Shown: in pieces, positions 39,257 to 49,295 of the stretch
Layout of the letters: each line of letters begins with the position of its first letter
How positions within the stretch are numbered: the stretch's first letter is position 1
Assembly (NCBI GenBank): GCA_947446645.1
Contig: CANFHA010000003.1
Location: 1-64,000 of the forward strand
Direction: 5' to 3'
DNA from: Chitinophagaceae bacterium
GTDB taxonomy: Bacteria; Bacteroidota; Bacteroidia; Chitinophagales; Chitinophagaceae
DNA length: 64,000 nt
Made by a program: the position numbers and the translations under genes
Notes under the pieces: model-generated
Seen by the model: the letters and a program-made list of their open reading frames with translations, nothing else
What the model was told of the DNA's origin: nothing
Database searches by the model: none

Positions 39257-40480
39257 ATGAATGACCGTTTTGAGATACCCGCGCGCTTAAGAAATACCAG
39301 TATGTTCCTCATCGCAGTAGGCGTGTTAACGCTGGTGGGGGGTATTGCTTGCTTGCTTATGGGCCACAATAGCACCGATGTAGATAAATCCCGTTTCTGG
39401 GCAGTGCTGCTGCATGATAGCGTATTCTTTACGCTTATTACCACTATTAGTGTTTTCGTGCAGGCTGCAGTGAGCCTGGCGCAGGGTGCCTGGCTGGTGG
39501 CTTACCGCCGCGTGCCTGAGGCTATCGGTGCCAACGTTTGGGTGTTCAGCGCCATCGCGTTCGTTGTAATGATGTTCATCGTCTTCGGTTACAAGGATTC
39601 GCATGGTATGAACCCGATCTATCCATGGGTTACTCCGGGCAATGACAAGATATTGCTGGGTAAAGCAGCATTCCTTAACAAAGGCATGTTCATCGGTTTC
39701 ACCCTGGCTTCTCTTGGCCTGTGGTCTTTCTTTGGCCGCAAATTCCGTGCTATGTCCATTGCGCAGGAGAGCGCTCCTAAAAACGATACCAAGATCTACT
39801 GGAAAGTGTTCCGCCTCTCTGCCGTATTCCTTTTTGTATACGCATTGTCGCAGATGAGCATATCACCCTGGTATTGGGTTATGAGCATCCAGGCACACTG
39901 GTACTCTACACTGTTCAGCTGGTATGCATTCGCCAGCGCATTCGTGAGTGGTATGTCACTTATCCTCCTGTGGGTAGTATACCTTAAGAACCAGGGCAAC
40001 CTGGAGCTGGTAACTAAAGAGCACATGCATGATCTAGGTAAGTTCATGTTCGCATTCAGCATTTTCTGGACGTACCTCTGGTTTGCTCAGTACATGCTTA
40101 TATGGTACTCTAACCAGCCTGATGAAACATTCTATTTCAAAATGCGCCAGCAGGGTCCATACAGCATCATATTCTATGCTAACTTCATCATCAACTTCTG
40201 TATGCCAATACTGATACTGATGGCACGCCCAAGCAAGCGTAACTACTTCACAGTTACGTTCATGGCTATGGTTATCATCTTCGGTCACTGGCTCGATTAC
40301 TTCCAGATGATTATGCCTGGTCCACTTGGTGAGAACTGGCACATCAACTGGTACGAGATCGGTATCTTCATGGGCTTTGCCGGTGTACTCATATTCAGCG
40401 TATCGCGCACACTTACCAAGTCATCCCTGGTACCGGCTAATAACCTGTTGCTGAAGGAAACAGTGGTGCATTTAAGCTAA
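39257..40480 (+). CDS. actF: Alternative complex III ActF (quinol:cytochrome c oxidoreductase membrane subunit)
   Basis: Multi-TM, operon position, ActF-like sequence. Confidence 0.93.
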   Translation: MNDRFEIPARLRNTSMFLIAVGVLTLVGGIACLLMGHNSTDVDKSRFWAVLLHDSVFFTLITTISVFVQAAVSLAQGAWLVAYRRVPEAIGANVWVFSAIAFVVMMFIVFGYKDSHGMNPIYPWVTPGNDKILLGKAAFLNKGMFIGFTLASLGLWSFFGRKFRAMSIAQESAPKNDTKIYWKVFRLSAVFLFVYALSQMSISPWYWVMSIQAHWYSTLFSWYAFASAFVSGMSLILLWVVYLKNQGNLELVTKEHMHDLGKFMFAFSIFWTYLWFAQYMLIWYSNQPDETFYFKMRQQGPYSIIFYANFIINFCMPILILMARPSKRNYFTVTFMAMVIIFGHWLDYFQMIMPGPLGENWHINWYEIGIFMGFAGVLIFSVSRTLTKSSLVPANNLLLKETVVHLS

Positions 40481-40549
40481 TACGAATATGGCCCCAGGGC
40501 TGGATTGAAAAATGTTATTTGAATTTTGACTTTTGAATTTTAATATACT

Positions 40550-41590
40550 ATGTCGGCAGTTTTAATAGTTGCATTGGTAATTCTGGTATTCGTGGTGATC
40601 TACCAGGTAGGTAAAGCCAGCGAATATGCGTTGGTGATACGCGGAGAAGAAAAGGTAAAAGCACAGGCCAACCGCGTTGTTGCATTCCTGCTGCTGCTGT
40701 TGTTCCCGCTCGGTTGCTGGGGCATCTGGTATTGTAACTCCATCTTTATGGACAGGATGCTGCCCGTTGCTGCCTGTAAGACAGGTGTGAACTACGACTC
40801 CATGTTCAATGTAACTGTGCTTGTTACCGGTATCGTGTTCTTCCTTACCCAGGGTGTTCTTTTCTGGTTTTGCTTCAAATTCCAGGCTACAGAAAAGCGT
40901 ACATCATTCTTCTTTGCGCACAACAACAAGCTGGAGCTTATATGGACAACAATCCCGGCTATTGCAATGGCAGCGCTTGTAGCTATCGGTCTTCGTAACT
41001 GGTTTGATGTTACTTCACCTGCTCCACCGGATGCTACCGTTGTAGAAGTTATGGGCAAGCAGTTCAACTGGGTTATACGCTATCCCGGTAAAGACAACGA
41101 ATTGGGAAAGCGTGATTTCCGTAAGATCAATGACGCAAATAACATCATGGGCCTTGATTGGAACGATCCGCACAACATGGATGATGTTATTGCGCAGAAC
41201 GGTGAGTTGCACGTTGTTGTAAACAAGCCCGTTAAGCTGCTCATTGGCTCGCGCGATGTGATACATGATGTGGGTCTGACGCACTTCCGCCTGAAAATGG
41301 ATGCGGTGCCAGGTATTACTACTACACTGTGGTTCACTCCTACCATCACTACTGATTCAATGAAGCTTATTACAAAGAACCCCGATTTCGTTTATGAAAT
41401 ATCGTGTGACCAGATGTGCGGTAAGGGCCACTATTCAATGCGCGGTACTGTAATAGTGCAAACGCAGGCCGACTATGATAAGTGGATGGCAAGCCAGCAG
41501 TCTTACTACGCAGGCAACGCCCCATCTGCTCCCAAAGCCGATACTGCAAAGGCAGCAAACGAAAGTGTAAAAGAAGTAACGATGAAATAA
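40550..41590 (+). CDS. coxB: Cytochrome c oxidase subunit II
   Basis: ELIWTTIPAIAMA; CuA motif CDQMCGKGHYSM. Confidence 0.96.
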   Translation: MSAVLIVALVILVFVVIYQVGKASEYALVIRGEEKVKAQANRVVAFLLLLLFPLGCWGIWYCNSIFMDRMLPVAACKTGVNYDSMFNVTVLVTGIVFFLTQGVLFWFCFKFQATEKRTSFFFAHNNKLELIWTTIPAIAMAALVAIGLRNWFDVTSPAPPDATVVEVMGKQFNWVIRYPGKDNELGKRDFRKINDANNIMGLDWNDPHNMDDVIAQNGELHVVVNKPVKLLIGSRDVIHDVGLTHFRLKMDAVPGITTTLWFTPTITTDSMKLITKNPDFVYEISCDQMCGKGHYSMRGTVIVQTQADYDKWMASQQSYYAGNAPSAPKADTAKAANESVKEVTMK

Positions 41591-41624
41591 TCGGCTAAGC
41601 TATTTAGCCACAAAAGTGCAAAAA

Positions 41625-43448
41625 ATGAATAACGAAGGAATTATCATTGACGGACCAAATGTAGCACACGGCGCAGAGTCAGCTACTGATCATCATGGCC
41701 ATGAGCATCATCAACCGCATTTTGTTTGGAAGTATATTTTCAGTCAGGATCACAAGATCATCGCCAGGCAGTTTATGGTTACCGGTATTATCTGGGCGAT
41801 CATAGGCGCATTATTCTCCGTATTTTTCCGTCTGCAGCTTGGTTTCCCTGATTCTACTTTCCCAGTCATGGAAAAATTTCTGGGTGAATGGGCTAAGGGT
41901 GGAAAGCTCTCTCCTGAATTTTATTATGCATTGATAACAATGCACGGTACCATATTGGTATTCTTCGTACTTACAGCTGGACTCAGCGGAACGTTTGCGA
42001 ACCTGCTGATACCTCTGCAGATAGGTGCCCGTGATATGGCGTCGCCTTTTATGAACATGCTGTCCTACTGGTTCTTCTTTGCTGCAAGTATCCTGATGTT
42101 TGTTTCTTTGTTTATTGAAACAGGCCCGGCTTCTGGCGGTTGGACTACTTACCCTCCGTTGAGCGCTCTTAAGGAAGCATCTATGGGGTCAGGTCTGGGT
42201 ATGGATCTTTGGCTTATGGGTATGTCGCTGTTCGTTGTGTCTTCCCTGCTTGGCGGTCTTAACTACATCTCTACTGTACTTAATATGCGTACTACCGGCA
42301 TGACGATGACCCGCCTGCCACTTACAATATGGGCGCTGTTCTTTACAGCCGTGTTGGGTGTACTTTCTTTCCCGGTTCTTTTCTCTGGTGTAGTGCTGCT
42401 GATATTCGACCGCAACTTCGGTACCAGCTTCTACCTGTCAGAAATATTCATTGGCGGAAAGGCATTACCACACGTTGGTGGTTCGGCTATCCTTTACCAG
42501 CACTTATTCTGGTTCCTGGGTCACCCCGAGGTGTATATCATCATGCTTCCGGGAATGGGTATGGCTTCAGAGGTGCTGTCTACGCATAGCCGTAAACCGA
42601 TCTTTGGTTATTTCGCCATGATCATCTCTCTTATCGGTATCACATTGCTGGCGTTCCTGGTTTGGGCGCACCATATGTTCGTTACTGGTATGAGTCCGTT
42701 CCTGGGTTCTATATTCGTACTGCTTACGCTGCTTATCGCCGTGCCATCTGCAGTAAAGGTGTTCAACTGGTTAACAACCATCTGGCGTGGTAACCTGCGT
42801 TTCAATCCGCCTATGTTGTTTGCACTTGGTTTCGTATCTCTGTTTATTTCTGGTGGTCTTACCGGTATTTTCCTTGGTAACTCTGCGCTCGACATTCACC
42901 TGCATGATACTTACTTCGTTGTCGCTCACTTCCATATAGTAATGGGTGTATCAGCGTTCTTCGGTATGTTTGCCGGTGCATACCACTGGTTCCCTAAGAT
43001 GTTTGGCCGGTTTATGAATAATACGCTGGGCTATATCCACTTCTTTATTACGTTCGCGGGTTCTTATCTTATCTTCTGGCCTATGCACTACGAAGGTATT
43101 GCAGGTATGCCACGCCGCTACTATGACTTCTCAGCCTGGGAATCTTTCAAACACTTCCAGGGTGTAAACAGCTTCATCAGCATCGTGTCTATCATTGTAT
43201 TCTTTGCACAGCTGTTGTTTGTGTTTAACTTCTTCGTCAGCATCTGGCGCGGCCGTAAAATGACTACATTGAATCCATGGGGTTCTACTACACTTGAGTG
43301 GACTACACCTATCAACCCCGGTCACGGTAACTGGATAGGTGAAATACCAGAAGTTCACCGTTGGCCTTATGACTATCGTGATGATGGTCATGGTGGCGAC
43401 TTCATCCCACAAACAACGCCATTAAGGCCGGGTGAAGAATCACATTAA
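41625..43448 (+). CDS. coxA: Cytochrome c oxidase subunit I
   Basis: FWFLGHPEVYIIMLPGMGMASEVLSTHSRKPIFGY; WAHHMFVTGM; HDTYFVVAHFHIVMG. Confidence 0.97.
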   Translation: MNNEGIIIDGPNVAHGAESATDHHGHEHHQPHFVWKYIFSQDHKIIARQFMVTGIIWAIIGALFSVFFRLQLGFPDSTFPVMEKFLGEWAKGGKLSPEFYYALITMHGTILVFFVLTAGLSGTFANLLIPLQIGARDMASPFMNMLSYWFFFAASILMFVSLFIETGPASGGWTTYPPLSALKEASMGSGLGMDLWLMGMSLFVVSSLLGGLNYISTVLNMRTTGMTMTRLPLTIWALFFTAVLGVLSFPVLFSGVVLLIFDRNFGTSFYLSEIFIGGKALPHVGGSAILYQHLFWFLGHPEVYIIMLPGMGMASEVLSTHSRKPIFGYFAMIISLIGITLLAFLVWAHHMFVTGMSPFLGSIFVLLTLLIAVPSAVKVFNWLTTIWRGNLRFNPPMLFALGFVSLFISGGLTGIFLGNSALDIHLHDTYFVVAHFHIVMGVSAFFGMFAGAYHWFPKMFGRFMNNTLGYIHFFITFAGSYLIFWPMHYEGIAGMPRRYYDFSAWESFKHFQGVNSFISIVSIIVFFAQLLFVFNFFVSIWRGRKMTTLNPWGSTTLEWTTPINPGHGNWIGEIPEVHRWPYDYRDDGHGGDFIPQTTPLRPGEESH

Positions 43449-43471
43449 TAGTACTGATTACAATCTTATAC

Positions 43472-43498
43472 AAGGCGCTCCCCGTGAGCGCCTTTTTT
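43472..43498 (+). terminator. Intrinsic terminator after coxA
   Basis: AAGGCGCTC cccgt GAGCGCCTT TTTT. Confidence 0.9.
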
Positions 43499-43932
43499 GT
43501 ATGATATCAAATATGCTGAGGAATTGCAAGTTGCTACGGCCTTAAGACTAATACCATTTGGACATCGAAATCAAGCTGCCATTTCAATAGCCCCGTTTTT
43601 AAGCCGGCGCAGAAGCGACAACCAATACGGCTTTAGCCCAAATGCGCACCGCGTGCCTTTAAAATCTACTGAGTGTAATACAGAGTGGGCCTAAAGCTGC
43701 ATTGGCTTGGTCATTTGCTTTGCCTCATGCTTCTTTGCGTGAAATGTCTCGTGCCGGACTATATTGTCCAGTGGGTATTGCCGGGCAGAAAAATGTGCCG
43801 CGGGCAAGCAAACGCAGTTACGTTGCTTGCTCTATTCGCAAGTAAGCGTATGGGAAATTGATGATATTGAGAAGCTATGCTCTTTCCTTTTCAATTACTG
43901 CAGCGGCAGGTTAGGAGGGGTAGGAGCGGTCT

Positions 43933-44436
43933 CTACTTTCCATCTTCTCCGTGCACCATCACACTAACCCCGTTTTTGGGTTCTTTCTTAGCTGGAGTAT
44001 AGGAGCTGCCTGCAGGTGTTACCGCGCCGCTGATCTTAATAAAAGGGTATGCGCCTGGTGCCGCGTTGGTAGTGAGGAGTATATCGTGTTGAAAAGAGCC
44101 CACGTCACCCTTAGCAGTATAGGTCACAGTGAGGTATGCTTTCTTACCCGGCTTTACTGGTTTGTCCGGCCATTTGCATTTCACCTTTGCCGACTCACAT
44201 TTCATGCCCGCTATTATCAGGGGCACATTGCCGTCATTAACTATTTCAAACTGGTAAGGGATGGACTCGCCGAGGGGAATGCCGCCAAAATCATGAACCT
44301 GGTCATGATTCACAAATGAAATGCCTGGTCTGTTAACACTGGCAATGCTGTTGGCGCTGGTAGGATTTTGTGCCTGGGCAAATAACTTGCAGCCGCACAA
44401 TAATAGTATACAAGCGGTGTAAATCGCTTTTTTCAT
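43933..44436 (-). CDS. DUF1573 family secreted protein
   Basis: VHDFGGIPLGESIPYQFEIVNDGNVPLIIAGMKCESAKVKCKWPDKPVKPGKKAYLTVTY. Confidence 0.9.
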   Translation of the reverse strand: MKKAIYTACILLLCGCKLFAQAQNPTSANSIASVNRPGISFVNHDQVHDFGGIPLGESIPYQFEIVNDGNVPLIIAGMKCESAKVKCKWPDKPVKPGKKAYLTVTYTAKGDVGSFQHDILLTTNAAPGAYPFIKISGAVTPAGSSYTPAKKEPKNGVSVMVHGEDGK

Positions 44437-44495
44437 AGCCTGTAATTTTAATAGCAAGATAAGAATTTTGTAAAGTACAGGGCTATAATAAACTG

Positions 44496-45080
44496 TTATA
44501 AAATTCGAGCATGATGACGGGAAAACGATGAACCAGTATGTAACGCAAATTCGAAATCATCTCTCAGCAATTGCAGCGCGCGACGCATTCTTGTCTTAAC
44601 TGTTCCCAGTGGGGTCTTGAAAGTTTTTGCAACTTCTTCCATAGTATGACCCTTGTAGTATACAAGATAAACGAGGTTGCCAAGTACTGGAGACAATGCC
44701 AATAAGCGTTTTGAGAGGCATATCTGGTCAGTCTTCACTTCGGTCACTTGTCTAGAAAGTTCCAGGCTGTTTTCTGCTGTATGTGTCTTAGTTCTCATAA
44801 TGCTTACACTGCACTTAAAATAATCGAGTGCCTTATTTTTTGCAATGTTGCGCATCCACGTGTACAGGCTGCCTTTTTTGGGGTCGTATTGATTTATGTT
44901 AAGCCATATACTTACAAATGAATCCTGCAAGAGATCCTCAGCTATGTGGCTATCATCAGTATAAGAATTGATGACAATTAATAGTGCGGTGCTGTAATTG
45001 CAATACAGGTAGTTAAATGCCTGCTGGCAGCCAACTTTTATATCGTTTACCAATTCGTCTTGGTTATAGCCACTATTCAT
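44496..45080 (-). CDS. ECF-type RNA polymerase sigma-70 factor
   Basis: AEDLLQDSFVSIWLNINQYDPKKGSLYTWMRNIAKNKALDY...VYYKGHTMEEVAKTFKTPLGTVKTRMRRAL. Confidence 0.95.
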   Translation of the reverse strand: MNSGYNQDELVNDIKVGCQQAFNYLYCNYSTALLIVINSYTDDSHIAEDLLQDSFVSIWLNINQYDPKKGSLYTWMRNIAKNKALDYFKCSVSIMRTKTHTAENSLELSRQVTEVKTDQICLSKRLLALSPVLGNLVYLVYYKGHTMEEVAKTFKTPLGTVKTRMRRALQLLRDDFEFALHTGSSFSRHHARIL

Positions 45081-45327
45081 CAGGTAGTATTTTCCGAGAG
45101 ACTAAAATTATCGTGCCAATGGAATATCGACATACTGTTGAACTATTTCCACAAAGGAATCGGGCCGCTTATGAAATATTATATGACTGAATACCAATGC
45201 CGGTAAGGGTTTCAGAAGGATCCATCTTTTTATTTTCGCTTTTTTATTTTGGATGGACAATCTAAACGCAAATTTTGGTCGTAGGTTATAGAGCTAACAT
45301 TATTGTTAAAAACTTAAATCACCATGT

Positions 45328-47091
45328 ATGCGAAAGATGAATTACTTTAAAAGACTGCGCTTATTACCTGTCTTTTTAGGAGCTATGGCGCTTGGTAGCT
45401 CGGCCTATGCCTCGAGCCACCGCGAAGCTCCATTGATTTCAAATGATCCACAGGCCGACAACACCGATCTGTATGTATTCCGAAGCCCTGATGACCCGAA
45501 TACGGTAACCATCATTGCTAATTACATACCTTTTGAATCTCCGGAAGGAGGGCCAAACTACTACACCTTCGGTACTAATGTGCGTTATGAGATACACATT
45601 AAGAACCAGGCAAGCGGTACCACAGACGATATTACTTATCGTTTCACATTCTCCCGCACAGACCAGGACACAACGACGTTTTTCAACATCCGCCTCGGTC
45701 AGCAAAATCTGAAGATGAACTATACCTGCCAGAAAAGCCTGGATGGTGGTGCTACATGGACCACTATCTATTCAGGTGGTGTAGTACCTCCAAACAACAT
45801 TGGCCCGCGCTCTATACAGAACGCAACAGTAGGCCTCGGAGCTCCTAACTATATGAGCCTTATGACAGCGGCTATCGCCACTGCATCATCTGGTGAAAAG
45901 TTGTTTTGTGGTCCTGTAGACGATCCTTTCTTCGTTGATCTCGCAGGTGCATTTGATCTGGGTAGCTTCCGTCCCGGTGGGCTGAGTACAGCCAATACAC
46001 CCAAAGATGCGCTGGCACGTTTCAATTGCCACACTATCGCTATTAAAGTGCCGATCAGTATGCTGCAGCGCAGTGGCCTCAGTGTATCGTCTGCTACTTC
46101 TATCCTCGATAGCCGTTTTGTAATAGGTGTTTGGGCTTCAGCAAGTCGCCCACAGATCAAAACCATAACTGCAAGCAATCCTGATGTGTACACAGGTGCC
46201 TGGGTGCAGGTGTCGCGCATAGGTATGCCCCTCACTAACGAGGTGATTATACCCGTAGGCATGAAGGACTACTGGAATTCGCAGAACCCTGCTAACGACG
46301 TGCAGTTCGCTAAATTCTTCAGCAATCCTGAGCTGGCGCTTTATATGGACAACTCTAAATTCGGCGGCGCAGTGCCTGCACTGAATGCACTCCGTATCCA
46401 GTCAAGCTCACTCCAGTCTTTTGACTTCCGCAATACGCACAAGGGATTATGGTCACTGAAAGGATCTTCTGCAGTTGCAGGTACAGCACTTGATAATGCT
46501 GCATTCGGCAATGTATTATTGCCCGATTCCACAAGCCCTCGCGCTGTAGATATCCTGCCGATATTCTTTACCGGCGTGCCGAATCTTGCTCCTTACCAGC
46601 TGGCTACAGGCAAGCCTACAGGCAATCCCCTGGCACATGGCAAGCCGTTTATCAACAACTTCCTGCCTACGCTGGGAGATATGCTGCGCCTGAACATGGC
46701 AGTGCCGGTAACATCGCGCACCGATCCTGCTTTTAGCTCAGAAGGTATCATTGCTGCTGCTGTCCTTGGTCTTACCAACAGCACCTACAATGCAGATACT
46801 ATGCTGCAGGCTATTCCTAACATGGACGGATTCCCTAACGGCCGCAGGCTGGAAGATGATGTAACAACCATAGAGCTACAGGCTGTGGGTGGCGTAGCAC
46901 TGGCCGCAATTGGCCTTTGGTACGATGACTATACAGTCGGCGTCACAGCTTCACCTGTTACTACTAACCTGGGCAATGTGCTGGGCTTCAATGCCGGTAT
47001 CACGCATAATGATACCACGTTCCAGTCAGCCTTCCCATATGTGCAGCAGCCATGGAGAGGTTACGATCACACATTGCAGGCAAGGTTCTAA
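45328..47091 (+). CDS. DUF4331 domain protein (paralogue 1, no T9SS CTD)
   Basis: ASSHREAPLISNDPQADNTDLYVFRSPDDPNTVTIIANYIPFE; MDGFPNGRRLEDDVTTIELQAV. Confidence 0.93.
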   Translation: MRKMNYFKRLRLLPVFLGAMALGSSAYASSHREAPLISNDPQADNTDLYVFRSPDDPNTVTIIANYIPFESPEGGPNYYTFGTNVRYEIHIKNQASGTTDDITYRFTFSRTDQDTTTFFNIRLGQQNLKMNYTCQKSLDGGATWTTIYSGGVVPPNNIGPRSIQNATVGLGAPNYMSLMTAAIATASSGEKLFCGPVDDPFFVDLAGAFDLGSFRPGGLSTANTPKDALARFNCHTIAIKVPISMLQRSGLSVSSATSILDSRFVIGVWASASRPQIKTITASNPDVYTGAWVQVSRIGMPLTNEVIIPVGMKDYWNSQNPANDVQFAKFFSNPELALYMDNSKFGGAVPALNALRIQSSSLQSFDFRNTHKGLWSLKGSSAVAGTALDNAAFGNVLLPDSTSPRAVDILPIFFTGVPNLAPYQLATGKPTGNPLAHGKPFINNFLPTLGDMLRLNMAVPVTSRTDPAFSSEGIIAAAVLGLTNSTYNADTMLQAIPNMDGFPNGRRLEDDVTTIELQAVGGVALAAIGLWYDDYTVGVTASPVTTNLGNVLGFNAGITHNDTTFQSAFPYVQQPWRGYDHTLQARF

Positions 47092-47121
47092 TCTTACACC
47101 ATCAAAACAAAACCAAAGAAC

Positions 47122-49161
47122 ATGAAAAATATTATAAACAAAATATTGGTGGCAGGGCTTATATGCCTCTTGCCGCAGGTGCAGGCCACGGCCTCATCGC
47201 ACCGCGAAGCTCCGCTTATTTCAAATGATCCGCTGGCAGACAACACGGACCTCTATGTGTTCAGGAGCCCATGCGACAGCAGCAAAATTGTGATCATTGC
47301 CAACTACATTCCTTTTGAGCATCCTGCGGGAGGGCCCAACTGGTACAACTTTGGCCAGAATATCCGATACGAGATACACATCAAGAACAAGACCACAACT
47401 ACAACGGATGACATTACGTACCGCTTCACGTTCACACAGGTGAATGAGGATACAACGACGTTCTTCAACATCCGCCTGGGCAAGCAAAACATAAAAGATT
47501 TGTATACCTGCCAGCGTAGTTTGGATGGTGGCCTCACCTGGACTACTATAAAGTCAAATGGTATAGTACCTCCGCCAAACATAGGCCCACGCTCTATACA
47601 GAGCGCAGTAGGCCTGGGTGCAGCATCATACGATGCGCTCATGATGGCTGCAGTTACCACAGCATCTACTGGCGAAAAATTATTTGCCGGCCCTGTAGAT
47701 GATCCTTTCTTTGTAGATCTTGGTGGCGCGTTTGATGTAGGTGGTTTCCGTGCCGCCGGCCGCGATGGTCTTGCTAAGTTCAACTGTCACTCCATAGTGT
47801 TGGAGATACCTATCTCTACACTGCAGAAGACAGGCCTTACAACAGCATCTGCTACCAGCATTCTCGATCCTAATTTCGTGATCGGTGTATGGGCATCTGC
47901 AAGCAGGCAGTCCATCACTACACTTAGCACTACAGGCGGCCAGCCTGCTACAGCAGGAGCCTGGGTGCAGGTATCGCGCATAGGTATGCCGCTTACTAAT
48001 GAAGTGGTAATACCTATTGGTGCAAAAGACCGCTGGAATGGTACTAACCCGTATACAGGCGATATGGCTTATCAGCCATATTTCGAAAATCCTGAGCTGG
48101 CACTATACATGGATACATCAGCCTTTGCGCTCGCTGTTCCAGGTCTGTCTGCATTGCGTATACAGGCTAATTCACTGGGTTCTTTCGACTTCAGGAATAC
48201 ACATCAGGGCTTGTTCCCGGTACGTGGCACATTAGGCGCAGTAGGTACAGCATTTGATGAGATTACAGGCTACCCCAGTTTCCTGTTGCCTGATAACCAC
48301 AGCCCACGTGCGGTGGATCTGCTGCCTATATTCTACACAGGTGTTCCAAACCTTAATCCATACCAGTTGGCTACAGGCAAAACACCGGGCAACCCGCTTA
48401 CTCCGGGTAAGCCATTCATCAACAACTTCCTGCCTACTTTCTGCGATATGATTCGCCTGAACATGGCGGTACCTGTTACATCGCGTACAGATCCTAAGTT
48501 CAGCTCGCTCGGCCTCGTTAAGGCTGCCGTGCTCGGTCTCACAGATCCTGCTTACAATACCACTACTACATTGCAGTTCATACCTAACATGGATGGTTTC
48601 CCTAATGGCCGCAGGCTGGAGGATGATGTAACCACCATTGAGTTGCAGGCAGTATCTGGCGTTGTACTCGCAGCCATAGGCCTGTGGTACGATGACTATA
48701 GCGGCACAGGTAGCCCTGTAACGCCACAGCTGTCTGGTGTACTTGGTTTCAACGCAGGTGTTACCCGCAACGATACTACGTTCAAGGCATGCTTCCCTTA
48801 CCTGCAGGATCCATGGCCAGGCTTTACCGGCTCACAGTACTCAGGCCCGGCAAGCAGCCAGACTCCTCTGGAGATAGCAAGCCTGCCGCTTACAGCACCG
48901 GTGTTTGTGATGAATGCCTATCCTAATCCGTTCACATCGCAGGTTTCATTCCGTTACAAAATGGATGTAGATGGCAAAGTGAGCATACAGGTGATGGACA
49001 TCAATGGCCGCATAGTAAATAGCATAAACGAAGGCTACAAAACTACCGGTGATTATACCACGCAATGGAATGCAGGCAGCGTACCAGCCGGCAACTACAT
49101 AGCTGTGTTATCTATCAACGGTCAGCAGATACAAACGATCAAGTTGGTTAAGGCTAACTAA
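47122..49161 (+). CDS. DUF4331 domain protein (paralogue 2, with T9SS type A sorting domain)
   Basis: Same DUF4331 motifs; C-terminal AYPNPFTSQVSFRYKMDVDGKVSIQVMDINGRIV...GNYIAVLSINGQQIQTIKLVKAN. Confidence 0.94.
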   Translation: MKNIINKILVAGLICLLPQVQATASSHREAPLISNDPLADNTDLYVFRSPCDSSKIVIIANYIPFEHPAGGPNWYNFGQNIRYEIHIKNKTTTTTDDITYRFTFTQVNEDTTTFFNIRLGKQNIKDLYTCQRSLDGGLTWTTIKSNGIVPPPNIGPRSIQSAVGLGAASYDALMMAAVTTASTGEKLFAGPVDDPFFVDLGGAFDVGGFRAAGRDGLAKFNCHSIVLEIPISTLQKTGLTTASATSILDPNFVIGVWASASRQSITTLSTTGGQPATAGAWVQVSRIGMPLTNEVVIPIGAKDRWNGTNPYTGDMAYQPYFENPELALYMDTSAFALAVPGLSALRIQANSLGSFDFRNTHQGLFPVRGTLGAVGTAFDEITGYPSFLLPDNHSPRAVDLLPIFYTGVPNLNPYQLATGKTPGNPLTPGKPFINNFLPTFCDMIRLNMAVPVTSRTDPKFSSLGLVKAAVLGLTDPAYNTTTTLQFIPNMDGFPNGRRLEDDVTTIELQAVSGVVLAAIGLWYDDYSGTGSPVTPQLSGVLGFNAGVTRNDTTFKACFPYLQDPWPGFTGSQYSGPASSQTPLEIASLPLTAPVFVMNAYPNPFTSQVSFRYKMDVDGKVSIQVMDINGRIVNSINEGYKTTGDYTTQWNAGSVPAGNYIAVLSINGQQIQTIKLVKAN

Positions 49162-49295
49162 TATACCGGATAGAATGGTTAAATATCAGGCGGATGGGCT
49201 TTTTAGGTCATCCGCTTTTTTATGTAAAAGAAATTGTTTGTAAAAAGAACATTCTTCATATCCCACTCGTATATGGTAGTACAAACCAGACCTCC

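Noticed and set aside
31739-43448. ACIII plus cytochrome oxidase operon as a novel system
   Set aside because: Well-known Bacteroidota arrangement (actABCDEF then oxidase subunits II and I); only the extra ActA heme and the junction repeats are worth noting.
43497-43967. Small plus-strand ORFs after coxA
   Set aside because: The first starts in the terminator T run; neither has a signal peptide, domain or supporting context.
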